DNA of 64,000 nucleotides. Source: Poa pratensis (taxonomy: Eukaryota; Streptophyta; Magnoliopsida; Poales; Poaceae). The position numbers were made by a program, and so were the translations under genes. The stretch spans positions 49,230,362 to 49,294,361 of the forward strand of contig CAMZMU010000062.1 of the NCBI GenBank assembly GCA_947311845.1, written 5' to 3'. Below, piece by piece: positions 44,556 through 57,466 of this stretch. The notes under the pieces are model-generated. The model did not search any database. It was not told where the DNA came from and was given only the letters and a program-made list of their open reading frames with translations. The first letter of the stretch is position 1, and each line of letters opens with the position of its first letter.

Positions 44556-47500
44556 ATGTCGTCTCTGGTGTCCACGCCGTTCGCCACGGCCACCGGGGCG
44601 CAGAAGAAGCTGCCCCGCGCGACCGTGCCGCTGCACTCCTTCCTCCTCAGCCGCCGCCAGCTCGGCGGGCGGTCCCGCGGGCCACAATCCGCTGCGCCGT
44701 GGCCGGGAACGGCCTCTTCACGCAGACCAACCCGGACGTGCGGCGGGTGGTGCCGCCCGAGCGCGGCCTCCCCAGGGTCAAGGTGGTCTACGTCGTCCTC
44801 GAGGCGCAGTACCAGTCCTCCGTCACGGCCGCGGTGCAGCAGCTCAACGCGGACCCGCGCCGCGCGGCCGAGTTCGAGGTGGTGGGCTACCTCGTCGAGG
44901 AGCTCCGGGACGGGGACACCTACGCCGCCTTCTGCGACGACGTGGCCGCCGCCAACGTCTTCATCGGCTCCCTCATCTTCGTGGAGGAGCTGGCGCTCAA
45001 GGTCCGGGACGCCGTCGAGAAGCACCGGGACCGGATGGACGCCGTGCTCGTCTTCCCGTCCATGCCCGAGGTCATGCGCCTCAACAAGCTCGGCTCCTTC
45101 AGCATGGCGCAGCTCGGCCAGTCCAAGAGCCCCTTCTTCCAGCTCTTCAAGCGCAACAAGAAGGACTCCGGGTTCGCGACAGCATGCTCAAGCTCGTGCG
45201 CACGCTGCCCAAGGTGCTCAAGTACCTGCCCTCCGACAAGGCGCAGGACGCGCGCTCTACATCCTCAGCCTCCAGTTCTGGCTCGGCGGCTCCCCCGACA
45301 ACCTCCAGAACTTCCTCAAGATGATCGCCGTCTCCTACGTGCCCGCCTCAAGGGCGCCGACATCAAGTACGACGACCCCGTGCTCTTCCTCGACACCGGC
45401 ATCTGGCACCCGCTCGCGCCCACCATGTACGACGACGTCAAGGAGTACCTCAACTGGTACGACACGCGCCGCGACGCCAACGCCAAGCTCAAGGACCCCG
45501 AGGCGCCCGTCATCGGCCTCGTCCTGCAGAGGAGCCACATTGTCACCGGTGACGACGGCCACTACGTCGCCGTCATCATGGAGCTCGAGGCCAGAGGCGC
45601 CAAGGTCATACCCATCTTCGCCGGCGGGCTCGACTTCTCAGGGCCCACCCAGCAGTACCTGATCGACTCCATCACCAAGAAACCATTCGTGAATGCCGTG
45701 ATATCGCTGACCGGGTTCGCGCTCGTCGGCGGACCAGCGAGGCAGGACCACCCCAAGGCAATTGCCGCACTGAAGAACCTCGATGTGCCGTACATCGTCG
45801 CGCTGCCGCTCGTGTTCCAGACGACGGAGGAGTGGCTCAACAGCACCTTGGGCCTTCACCCAATCCAGGTGGCGCTGCAGGTTGCGCTCCCGGAGCTTGA
45901 CGGTGGCATGGAGCCCATTGTGTTCTCCGGACGGGACCCGAGATCAGGCAAGCGACTTCTCCATACCATTATAACTCCTTCCCCTTGGACTCTTGTCTCT
46001 TGGTCTGATTGGTTTGCATCAATGTATGTACTTGGAGCTGAATTGGAATTGTTCTTTCTTTTGTTTGATGCAGGGAAGTCACATGCATTGCACAAGAGGG
46101 TGGAGCAGCTCTGCACCAGAGCAGTCAGATGGGCACAACTCAAGAGGAAAACTAAGGTATGCATCTCCCCTCTACATGGTTCCTGTATAGTACATATTGT
46201 AATGTTTATGTTAGAGACCAAAAGATAATATAGCTGACGTCTATCTCTTCTTGACGTCTAAATAGACAAACTATTGACATATTAGCTCAACTAGTTCACT
46301 CTGTTATGCTGAATACTGGGACTGTTCACTCAATTTAAGAATTAACCCTTCCATCATGCTTAAGAAAATTTCAGCCCCCTTACAAATAGACTAACTATTG
46401 ACATATTAGCTCAACTAGTTCACTCTGTTATGCTGAATACTGGGACTGTTCACTCAATTTAAGAATTAACCCTTCCATCATGCTTAAGAAAATTTCAGCC
46501 CCCTTACGAATAGACAAACTAATCAACATATTAGCTCAACTAAACCTCACTGGCATGCTGAAAACTGGAACTGGTTGTTCAATTGATCAATTAACTCTTC
46601 AGCTTGTGCCATTCCCCACTAAAAAGTTTGTTGTACATATCAAGTTATCAACACCGCAAGCTTGCTAATCTGCTACTATAATGAGATTTTAAATAAATGA
46701 TAAAAATCCTAGTGCATCACTACTAATCCTATCATCACGTCAACTTCAGTGAAAAGTAAGAACATGTTATACAAGGTTTAGCAAACAAGTGCTAACTGAC
46801 TGACTTCTTCAAATGAAATAAAAGATCATGTGAAGACAAAATTCAATACTTCGCTGCAGAATCTTAAACTTTAGTTATGCGACCTAGTTTCCACTTTCAT
46901 GTCAAATTCCTCATGAGTGAAAAAATTATACTCGTTTCTGAGTTCTTTATGCACAAGTTTGCAAGAAAAAACATAAAAAGTAAATTACTTTCTACTTATT
47001 TATTGCAGGATGCCAAGAGACTAGCCATCACCGTTTTCAGCTTCCCACCAGACAAGGGCAATGTCGGCACTGCAGCATATTTGAATGTCTTCAGCTCCAT
47101 CTATTCCGTCCTCAAGGATCTCAAGAAGGACGGCTACAATGTTGATGGTCTTCCAGAGACACCTGAAGAACTCATCGAGGAGGTTATTCATGATAAGGAG
47201 GCCCAGTTCAGCAGTCCCAACCTCAATGTTGTTTACCGCATGAATGTGCGGGAGTACCAGGCACTCACTCCCTACGCCTCCATGCTGGAGGAGAACTGGG
47301 GCAAGGCACCTGGGCATCTCAATTCTGATGGCGAGAACCTCCTTGTCTACGGGAAGCAGTATGGCAATATCTTCATTGGAGTGCAGCCCACTTTTGGTTA
47401 TGAAGGTGACCCCATGCGGCTTCTGTTCTCAAAATCTGCCAGCCCTCACCATGGATTTGCAGCATACTACACCTATGTCGAGAAGATCTTCAAGGCAGAT

Positions 47501-49770
47501 GCTGTTCTGCACTTCGGCACACATGGCTCCCTTGAGTTCATGCCCGGGAAACAAGTTGGGATGAGTGATGCATGCTTTCCTGATAGTCTGATCGGTAACA
47601 TCCCCAACATCTACTACTATGCAGCAAACAACCCATCGGAGGCAACTGTTGCCAAGCGTCGAAGCTATGCAAACACCATAAGCTACCTGACACCACCAGC
47701 TGAGAATGCCGGTCTGTACAAGGGGCTGAAGCAGCTTTCAGAGCTCATCGCCTCTTACCAGTCTCTCAAGGACACGGGACGTGGCAACCAGATTGTGAGC
47801 ACAATCATCAGCACTGCAAAACAGTGTAACCTAGACAAGGATGTCCCCTTGCCTGACGAAGGAGTGGAGCTCCCACCAAATGAGCGTGACCTCGTAGTTG
47901 GGAAGGTGTATGGAAAGCTCATGGAGATAGAGTCACGGTTACTGCCATGTGGTCTGCATGTGATAGGTGAGCCACCAACTGCCGTTGAAGCTGTGGCCAC
48001 ATTGGTGAATATAGCTGCCCTTGACCGCCCAGAGGAGAACATATGCGCACTGCCTGGCATTCTTGCTGCGACGGTGGGCAGGACCATTGAAGATGTCTAC
48101 AGGGGAAGCGATAAGGGCATACTGGCTGATGTTGAACTCCTGAAGGAGATCACTGAAGCTTCAAGAGGTGCCGTAGGTGCCTTTGTTGAGAAGACTACAA
48201 ACAGCAAAGGGCAAGTTGTTGATGTTACAAGCAAACTCAGTTCCATCCTTGGCTTTGGTCTCTCAGAGCCATGGGTGGAGTACTTGTCCAAGACCAAGTT
48301 CATCAGGGCAGATAGAGAGAAGCTGAGGAACTGTTTTGCATTCTTGGGAGAGTGCCTGAAGCTGATTGTGGCAGACAATGAGCTGGGAGCCTTGAAGCTC
48401 GCCCTTGACGGAAGCTATGTTGAGCCTGGCCCTGGTGGTGATCCCATCCGTAACCCAAAGGTTCTCCCAACAGGGAAGAACATCCATGCTCTAGACCCGC
48501 AGTCAATCCCGACTGCAGCTGCCATGAAGAGCGCCAAGATTGTTGTGGAACGTCTGCTGGAGCGGCAAAAGGCTGACAATGGTGGCAAGTATCCTGAGAC
48601 AATTGCACTTGTCTTGTGGGGTACTGACAACATCAAGACCTACGGCGAGTCACTGGCCCAGGTGTTTTGGATGCTCGGTGTGGAGCCGGTTACTGATGGC
48701 CTTGGCCGTGTCAACCGTGTGGAGCCTGTCAGTATTGAGGAGCTTGGACGTCCTAGGGTTGATGTCGTCGTCAACTGCTCGGGTGTGTTCAGAGATCTTT
48801 TCATCAACCAGGTATGAACTAATACTGCCTCTGCCTTTGACTTGTTTATTTTGCAGACAACTAAATTATTCATCACTTAATTGATGCACTAATGTTACAC
48901 ATCTGACCAATGCAGATGAATCTGCTGGACCGGGCAGTAAAGATGGTTGCTGAACTGGACGAGCCAGTTGAGATGAACTATGTGCGCAAGCATGCCCTGG
49001 AGCAGGCAGAGGAGCTTGGTGTCTCGGTGAGAGAGGCGGCAACAAGGGTGTTCTCAAATGCATCAGGCTCTTACTCATCAAATGTGAACTTGGCAGTGGA
49101 GAATGCAACATGGACAGATGAGAAGCAGCTCCAGGACATGTACCTGAGCCGCAAGTCTTTTGCATTCGACAGTGATGCTCCAGGGGTAGGCATGCTAGAG
49201 AAACGCAAGACGTTTGAGCTTGCTCTAGCAACAGCAGAAGCCACATTCCAAAACCTGGACTCGTCAGAGATCTCACTCACAGATGTCAGCCACTACTTCG
49301 ACTCGGACCCGACGAAGCTGGTGCAAGGGCTGCGGAAGGATGGGAGGGCACCTTCCTCGTACATAGCGGACACAACCACAGCAAATGCACAGGTGCGGAC
49401 ATTGTCCGAGACGATGCGTCTTGATGCAAGGACAAAGCTACTGAACCCTAGGTGGTATGAGGGGATGATGAAGAGTGGCTACGAGGGAGTTAGAGAGATT
49501 GAGAAGCGGCTGACGAATACTGTTGGATGGAGTGCAACATCTGGGCAAGTGGACAACTGGGTTTATGAGGAAGCAAATACCACATTCATCGAAGATGAAG
49601 AAATGAGGAAGAGGCTCATGGACACCAACCCCAATTCGTTCAGGAAGCTGCTTCAAACCTTCCTAGAAGCCAATGGCAGAGGGTACTGGGAGACATCAGA
49701 GGATAACTTGGAAAGGCTCAGAGAGCTCTATTCAGAGGTTGAAGACAAGATCGAAGGAATTGACCGGTGA
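44556..49770 (+). CDS. CHLH: Magnesium-chelatase subunit H, chloroplast precursor
   Basis: CHLH is the large, porphyrin-binding subunit of Mg-chelatase, which with CHLI and CHLD inserts Mg2+ into protoporphyrin IX as the first committed step to chlorophyll in plastids. Exons: 44556-45947, 46074-46156, 47009-48811, 48916-49770. The N-terminus [19 protein letters not shown] is a transit peptide. The BchH N-terminal domain ([20 protein letters not shown]) and the CobN/BchH core ([57 protein letters not shown]) follow, and the C-terminus is EDKIEGIDR. Intron 1 has a GC donor; introns 2 and 3 are GT-AG. Exon 1 needs four single bases restored (near 44670, 45177, 45255, 45346); total coding length is then 1379 codons, as usual for the family. 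The other exons are clean. Confidence 0.95.
46261..46545 (+). repeat. 124-bp tandem duplication in CHLH intron 2
   Basis: Units start at 46261 and 46385 with AATAGAC(A/T)AACTATTGAC. They are nearly identical. A third, diverged partial copy starts at 46509. It lies wholly inside the intron 46157-47008. Confidence 0.9.
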
Positions 49771-50399
49771 ACTCATTTGATCAATCGACCAGTTCCAGCA
49801 TTTGACCAAGAAGAAGAAATTCTTCTGTCTCGTTGAGTTGAAACTTGTATAATTTGTGATTTATAAAAGTTGTAACACGAAATACAGGCCTTAACAAAGA
49901 GGGTGATTGGTTGTGAATGTAAAAAGGAAGCATGAGTAGAAGTTCTTTCTTTTGAAATTTTGTTACTTGATGTCACATGTTCATCTACAGATATAGTCAC
50001 AGAGAATGAAGTATCATTTTTAACTGTTTAACGAAATAACACTTGAGTTTTAGCAGTCTTCTGTGTTATATTTACATTCAAATGCAACGGTCCAAAAGGT
50101 AAACAGTTACCCAACAGGAAACAATGGTGTTATTGTTCTCATGGTGCTAAAATGAGAACACGGTGGTGCTTGAATGCATGAATTGTGAACATTCCAAACT
50201 TGACAACTAACTTTCTGCCATCTAATTGCACATGTAAAATGAGATCAGATAGCACTAAATGATCCGTCCTCAACAATAAGGTTGTTAGTTCCACTTACAT
50301 TTGAAAGGGAGGATGAAGAGGAACAAAACAGTACCTTTAACAATTTTTGTTTTGTTGCCCTTCCCAACCCGAAGTATACAATTTTAGCGAACTCATAGA
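49771..50399. other. Convergent 3' region between CHLH and STELLO-like gene
   Basis: 629 bp separate the two stop codons of convergently transcribed genes. It must hold both 3' UTRs. Nothing else was recognised. Confidence 0.7.
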
Positions 50400-52869
50400 T
50401 CAGATCAACTCCATAAGAAAAGGATCTCCTGACGCCATGACTCTGATTAGTTTTACAAAATCCATTTCATTCTGAACCTTCATAGGGTACACCGCATGCG
50501 CTTCAGCAGTGTATATTGTTGAGAAAGTGGTATTTGATGGCAAGTTTGTCTTATAAACAAGTTTTCCCAAAGCTCTGGGCTCGAAATTGCTTGGTAGATC
50601 CATTGCAAGGAACAACATGGGGACTGCAATAGTGTGATGAATGTCTAGATTTCCAATAACTTCAACGAGACTGGAGAAAGCACCAGTATACTGTCGAGGT
50701 ACGTAGAATACCTCACTGCTGCAATGAATTATCGTATCTTCACCTACGCTTCTTTTGTAATTGGCTTGATAATGAGATGGAAAACTGCCAACCGCCTTTT
50801 TTACCATATCTCCTTGATTCACGAACCATTCAATGTTATTTTGCTGTAAAGGGACATCCGACCATGATTCCTTCACCTGGCAAGAACCGGAGAAGTTAAT
50901 TCAATATATTATAAAATTCAAAAGTTCTGTAATTCACAAACATCACAAAATGCTTTGAGACCAGGACAAGGATATGCACCTTATTGGTTATCCAGAGCTT
51001 AGATTTATCAGCATCCAATAGGTTCCAATAATTCAGGACCATATGATCCTGAAGGAATACAAATCCTTCAGCGCCTGCAAACCGATCAAACACCTTGGCA
51101 AGTACCTGCGATGAGAATTTACCAATAGGTGGTTAAGCAATTGCACACTTTTAGAATCCAAGGAAATAAAGCCTCACTGGATGAAGCAACAGTAGTTTCT
51201 GAAGACTTGCAGAGAGATTTTATTTCTAATTGGTTACAGATCAAGCTGATTTAACATTTTAACTCACCTGTATGCATGAGCAAAGCTGCTGAATTCGACG
51301 GCCAGATCTGCATTGTGTTGCTCTGAAAAAATAACTACAGCCCGGAATATCCGACCATAAAGAAGCCTCCACTCGAGTGCAGTCCGATCCACAGGTTCGG
51401 TGCAATGCACTATAAGCACAACATCACCAAAGTGCTTCCTCCATTTTATGAGATTTCCAATCTCAGTGCTTACTTCCCCAATCTCTTCGGCGCCAAGATG
51501 GACAGAAGGCAGTTTCTTGGGGACAAACTCCTGCTTATCACCATGACCAATGCTCGCTCTCGGACGATCGATCTCCAATGACATCAACCTTGGCTGCCTG
51601 TACCCGACAGCAACCAGATCTTGCAGCCACGCAGCCATGAAATGCAAATCCTTCTCCCCCCAGAAACCCTCTTCTGCCATCCCATAACTCAAATCAAGAA
51701 TCCGCTCAAAGAGTGTCCGTTTCGTCGACCGCCACTCCATCAGGAAATTTATCAACCTCCCTACATTGACATGGATATCCTTCTCATCTTCAAACGGATG
51801 AGCGAGCACATTATCAGTTCGATGCACGGTCGGTGGGTAGACCGCTAACTGACCACCAATCTCCCATAGTATCCTCTGTGCCCAATAACCACGTATAACA
51901 TCCGACGCCATTGGACTCACCGAGACCGGCAATGCAAGACCCCAGAATGCCGGTGCGTGGAACAGCGTGTTGAGCGAGTTCACAGGTGCCATCAATCCCT
52001 GCGGCAATGCGACCTTAGGTGCATCTGCATCAAATCTGACATCAAAAGCCTCCATCTCCGATGACTTCCGAGTGAAGTAGAAGACAGCATCAACATCTGG
52101 AAGGCCATTGCAGAGTCCCTGCTGTATGAACTGCCCACCGCCGTACACCTCCGTGTAGAACTCCTCCGCGCCCAGCTCCCCTGCCTTCTCCAGCGGCAGC
52201 CCCCGCGGCCAGACCGACGGCTGCCCAAAGTGCGCGTACGGGTTCACGACGGTGCGGTTGGGATCGGCGTGGCTGTACTGCAGCAGAACGGGGATACTTC
52301 CCCCTGGCGCTGCTCCAGATCGACATCGAAGTGGCTCGTGAGGTTGTTGTCCGCGACGGCGTTGCGGGCGTCGGCGTCGTAGACGACGCGCGCGCCGCGC
52401 TGCACGGCGAAGAGGTACGCGGCGGCCTTGCGCGCGTGGCCGCGGCGGGGAGGAACGCGACGGAGCGGAAGCCGAGGCGGGCCTGGTCGGCGAGGGTGAG
52501 CAGCGCGGCGCCGGGGTGGGACCAGTCAGGGGGCGTGCCTCGTCCGCGACGGCGAGGAGCTGCCACCCGGGGACGGCGGCCAGAGGGCGGTGGCGCGCGT
52601 GGTGGGGCGACGCGGAGAAGATGATCCAGTGGGAGGCGCGGAGGTCGGGGAGCGGGGAAGAGGGGAGACCCGGGAGAGGCGGCACGCGGGACCAGAGGAC
52701 GGACGGGTAGGTGATGCGGCGAGAGGCGGGCGCGGAGCGGCAGAGGGCGGACTGGGAGGCGCCGCCGTTGAGGAGGAGCAGGAGGAAGGGAGCCGCCGCG
52801 AGCGCCGCGAGGAGGAGGTAGCGGAGCGTCTGGAGCCGGTGGCGGGGTGGGGGAGGCGTGAGGCGGCAT
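50400..52869 (-). CDS. STL: STELLO-type Golgi glycosyltransferase (DUF288)
   Basis: Plant STELLO proteins are Golgi type II membrane glycosyltransferase-like proteins that help assemble and export cellulose synthase complexes. Exons: 52869-51268, 51105-50980, 50876-50400. A signal anchor LRYLLLAALAAAPFLLLLL is followed by GWQLLAVADEARP, FYTEVYGGGQFIQQGLCNGL, PDVDAVFYFTRKSSEMEAFD, NTLFHAPAFWGLALPVSVS, GYWAQRILWEIGGQLAVYPP, RPRASIGHGDKQEFVPKKLP and, in later exons, GAEGFVFLQDHMVLNYWNLL and IIHCSSEVFYVPRQ. The length (about 735 residues) fits. Exon 1 and the exon 2 edge need single bases added near 52530, 52430, 52302 and 51105. The N-terminus is uncertain: the ATG at 52869 is out of frame with the anchor unless one more change is made. 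Symbol from family recognition. Confidence 0.88.
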
Positions 52870-55135
52870 TTGGGCGTGGACGGTGTTGGTCTGCCGTGGG
52901 GAGGGGGTAGGTGACTTGGGGATACTTGGCAGTGGTGTGGGAGTCAACGCCGGCGAGCGACGCGGTGGCGCAGACCTGTGAGGTGCTTGGTCCGGCGGTC
53001 GAGGTGTTTGCGATGGGGATTTGGACCAGGGGCTGGGCCTACGCTGAGTTGTGGAGTGGTGGCCTGTTTGGTAGGAAGATGGACAATTTGTGATGAATTG
53101 ACTTGTCAGAATAGGTGTTGAATAAGCCTCCAAAATGATTTGTTCAAATCCTCACCAAGAATGGGTGGATCTGTGTCTGTGAACAGTACACAATTTTAAA
53201 AACTTTGAATTTTGACAGATTTGTCTTAAGTGTAGAATAAATTAATATGAATTTTGCACACAGGTATATAGTTCGACATTATCTACACCTAAGACATTTG
53301 CTTCGACTTATTTAAAACTTAAAAATGTTGATTTAAGTTTTCTGAAAAAACCGGGCACCATGGAGCATTTGCAGTTTCCGATTGTTTGACGGTTTAAAAA
53401 CATCTCCAAGAACCAATTGTTAATTGGATGGCTACCAATTTGAGATGGATGTATACGCAATTTGTACTTTACGAAGAATGAATTTAATGTTTGATGTCAT
53501 GTGCATGTCACAAATGTGGATTATTCTTCATCTAAAATATATGAATTATTATTAGTAATGGGGGACGATATTCATCATAGCAGACAAGTGTAGCCACTTC
53601 ATCAATCTCCAAACTTCGTCACTGTGGTCACCTGCGTGCGTGCCTCTATGTCATAGTATGTGGTTCAGTGGTTGTAGAAAAATATATAATTTCAAAAGAA
53701 TGCTTCTATGTTTTCTTAGTTGTATTTTGCATGACCCCCAAAAACATGTGTGCTTAGTTATAATTGAGGGCATGTTAGTCACAGTTATTCCACGTTAGAT
53801 TGCTAGAACTAGATATAGGCTCACATTGTGGGCCAGAGGGGTTGGGAAAAACGACGTTTCCTATCGTGGGTTGATGGTTTTGTTCCATCAAGGATGACCA
53901 TTAGATTCATGGCCTCGTGTACTTACCAAACTGTAATGAACGGTGGAGTAATGCACGAGATAGATCTAGCTGCACAGACATTTTTGGACCAAAGTTTCAC
54001 CATGTAGTCATCGGAGCGACTTGTTGAAATCGGTTGGCTTGTTAACTCTAGTAGACATCCTAAACCCTAAAAACCCTGCTAAAATATATTGGGCATGCCA
54101 AATGCTTTGTCTCTTGTTTGGTTTGTTTCCTACAGACATTTCTTTGTTGCATTCACAAATTATTTCCAAATCTTTCACCATCTTGGGATGGGAGAATTAT
54201 CCATCAAATAATTGCCACACCAATTTTGGCAAGGCCGCTAAAGGCAAAAACCAAACGCTCCATAATTAGGCAGTCCTCTTTGGGGATTGTTTAGGTACTC
54301 GGGGGTGTATTACTTTGTCTTGTGTATATCTGGTTGAATGCAAATAAATTGCTTCGTGAGGCATTATTATCATTTGAGTAGGATAAGGTACAAGGCGTGA
54401 TGGAGGATTTCACGCCCAAGGGGAGCCCGGTCTTCAGATCATATGATAGAACTAGAGGAGGATAACTAGCAACTAGCTTTAACATAGCAAAGTTGGATGT
54501 GATCCTTCCATAGCTGCAAGAACTTCAACATGTTGTTCGAACAACCACATAATCACAAACCGAGACTTACCCGTAGAAAATGGAGAAATTGTAGAGCACG
54601 AATTAGTGTGAACTATTTCGTCCTTCTCGTGAATCTGAATGAGCCCACGAGTGCAAGGGTGGTAATGATCTCTCACAGTCTTGATGCATAACTTCGTAGG
54701 CAAATGGTTTGGGTAAAATGTTTCTATAATAATATGAGAGATGGGTTTTAAGATAGGTGTGAAAATAGGTTCAAAATGACTACAACATGGATTCCTTGAG
54801 AAAAAAAGGCAAACAAGTTATAGAAATCTCGCACTGCATTTAAGAGTCTAGAAACATCCCACCAAATTGGTCTGTATTTTGTCTACAACCTTCAAACGAG
54901 GAAACGTTTGATGGGTTAAAAAATAGACTTTAAATAGTTTCTTATGGTAGGTTTGTCATGTTTCTCTTTCTTGATGGTGGTAACAATGAAATGGAATAGA
55001 TACTTTACCGGCCAACTTTCGTTCTTCATCTTGTTTTTTCATAGGCTTGGAAATTGTTGAGCACATTTTACACTGACCCTATGTCAAGCAAAAGGAGTGA
55101 AACTTGAAAGCATATGGATGTCACTTATATAATAA
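52870..55135. other. Intergenic DNA upstream of STELLO-like gene
   Basis: 52870-53100 is the GC-rich promoter/5' UTR side of the STELLO-like gene. The rest is AT-rich. A stretch around 54110-54260 (CTTGTTTGGTTTGTTTCC ... AAAAACCAAACGCTCC) has weak inverted symmetry as in short DNA transposons, but borders and a target duplication could not be set. No gene was seen. Confidence 0.45.
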
Positions 55136-57108
55136 CTAGTTGATTGCCCGTGCGTTGCAACGGGACAACACATTCTAGCACCTTGGACATTAGGAGACAG
55201 TGCTATCAAATTTGTCCCTCTTTCTAACTGGTGACAACATTTTGTGTATTTCGAAAAACATGATGGTCATATTTATGATATTTTAGTTTTGCTCGGAGAT
55301 GCATGACTTCAGATTTGTGTCAATTTACTAAGTTTACATAATGTATATTGTTACCTATAGCTAAAATAGCTGTCCATTGCTATGGAGCGAGGAAAAAACA
55401 TCTTGCTGGTGTCTTTTCTAGCATCATAATATTTGTTACCTATGAAACTAATTATGCAAACATATATAGAAAGCACGCTACGGAACTATTTATACATCTT
55501 ACTGGTGTCCATTTCTACTCTCGGTCTACTGTATTTCCCCAGTCCACGTTATCCGTATTGATAGAAAGCACATTTCACTTTTCAACTGATGACATAAAAA
55601 TTCATGCATCCTTGACCTCAATGTTTTATATTGCTAGAGAGATAAATAAAACTTTCCTAAACAAAGAATAGTGTCTTTTAATAAAAATATTAAAAAAATC
55701 AAAATGTACAATGTAACTGAATTAGTTATATTCAGTGTAGCTTCTATATAGCTACATGGTAAAATGCACTTCTCTCGCTTAAGTCACCGTATTTCTGTTG
55801 CTCACCTCCTCCCATCTCAATGCTTCGTCCTAGAATACTTCCACTGTATCTCTGTGTTAATTCTGAAAGTAGACGCACATACTTAACCTTGCTTCCAATA
55901 CTACACGAGGAAGATGAAGCATTCAGCAAAGTAGATTTAACATACTAACACTTACAGAATCAGATTTCTGTGCATTTACGGCAGCTTGGCTAGTAATTGA
56001 TAATAAGGATACCCTTCAAGTAAATCATCACCGGCTGCTCATCACCCATCCTCGTCTCTTACTGAAGACTGCCTAACTCAAACGCAAATATTGCGTGAAC
56101 ATGTGAGCTGTGATCGAAAAATGGGAGATGGGTGCACAAGTTCGTCTAAGGGTGGGATGACAAGATAAATGACTTGTGGTGGAGCTATAGCAACAGACAA
56201 TACCATGCTATGAACGATGGGGCATATTATGTCAATCTGACGGCAGTTGTTTAGAAACTTGAGAAAGATATCTGTGTCAAAGAAAAGATGTTTAACTATA
56301 AGTCAGCACCAGCATCAACTTGTAGAAAAGATTTGAGAATGCAGCTAGCAACTGGAAACGTGCTAAGCTCAGCCAGTTCATCAGGATGCAACAGGTCACA
56401 CTGAAGATGGTTTTATGCAATAATTTGCCCAGGTGATCAACCAGCAACAGAAATAACCATATACAGTTATCATTCTTCTACCTTAGAAAAGTAATATCAA
56501 GATCAAGGAGAACCTTTCTCTTAAAAAAGGCAAGATAGTTACAGTACCATGGAGATCTGTGAAATTAGTGTAGTAACAATAAATCATATAGAACCTCATT
56601 CCATTGTAGCTCAAGTTCTTGTAAGATGATTATAGTCAGCAACTTTTTGAAACCAAAAAGTTGTTGGGTCGGACCATTTTTCTGTGTATGCACAGTCCAA
56701 GGCTAATTAATTTGATTGTACATCTGAAATAGCACCTTCTCAAGCCAGTGTGAACGAACTGTACCAATAATTTGTACATCACGCTTGTTAATTAGCCTTC
56801 AATGTCAACTTAAGAGCCCAGATGAGCGCTAGAAGCAAACTTCATAATGCAACATTGGCACTAATTTGTACATCATGCTTCTTAATGGAATAGTATTTTC
56901 ATCAGGTTATAGTTCAAACTTAAATTTCCATGACATGCCACAATGAACCTCCTAACATCGATATGCGACAGTGAAAGATAAGCAATTTAATTCAAACGAA
57001 ACAAAAACAAATTTCCAATTAACTTCCAAGTCTGCAATGGCTTTCTAATAAAAACTTTTAAACACTCACCTTCCCCAACTTCTGAACTCAAGCTCGAGGA
57101 GAAGCAGT

Positions 57109-57240
57109 TCATGAGATATATTGAAGATCCATAACAAATTCAGTTAGTTGCTTGATGATGGAGTCTTCACTGTTGTCAGGACCAGATACGGATTCATTCA
57201 CACCAGAAACCACATGAAGAAGCCGATAACATGTTTGTCC
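57109..57240 (-). pseudogene. Captured terminal exon inside the Helitron-like element
   Basis: On the minus strand a splice-acceptor-like TATCTTATAG is followed by 43 open codons (GQTCYRLLHVVSGVNESVSG..., ending VMDLQYIS) and a stop at 57109-57111. Codon use and the acceptor make a captured last exon likely. I do not recognise the parent gene. Confidence 0.5.
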
Positions 57241-57466
57241 CTATAAGATAGCAAAAAAGAGCAAATCAGCAACTGTGGTATAGAAATAACGGAAAACTAA
57301 TTGCTTCTCTTTTAAAATTAATAATGGCCAACTGTAGTATGAAAAAATTGCTAGTACCTACCATTCCGCATCATCTATTCATCATAGACAGAACAGAAAT
57401 AAAGAAAATCATTATGATTACACATGCTCCTTCAACTTCAAAGCGAGGTTAAATTTTGAGAGAGTT

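Noticed and set aside
44525..46228. CHLH as a pseudogene because exon 1 is out of frame
   Set aside because: All breaks are single-base losses confined to exon 1, every domain and the full length are kept, and other genes in the window show the same pattern.
55348..55671. 107-codon plus-strand ORF
   Set aside because: It lies in the Helitron-like element, has no family features and its codon composition matches the local AT-rich DNA.
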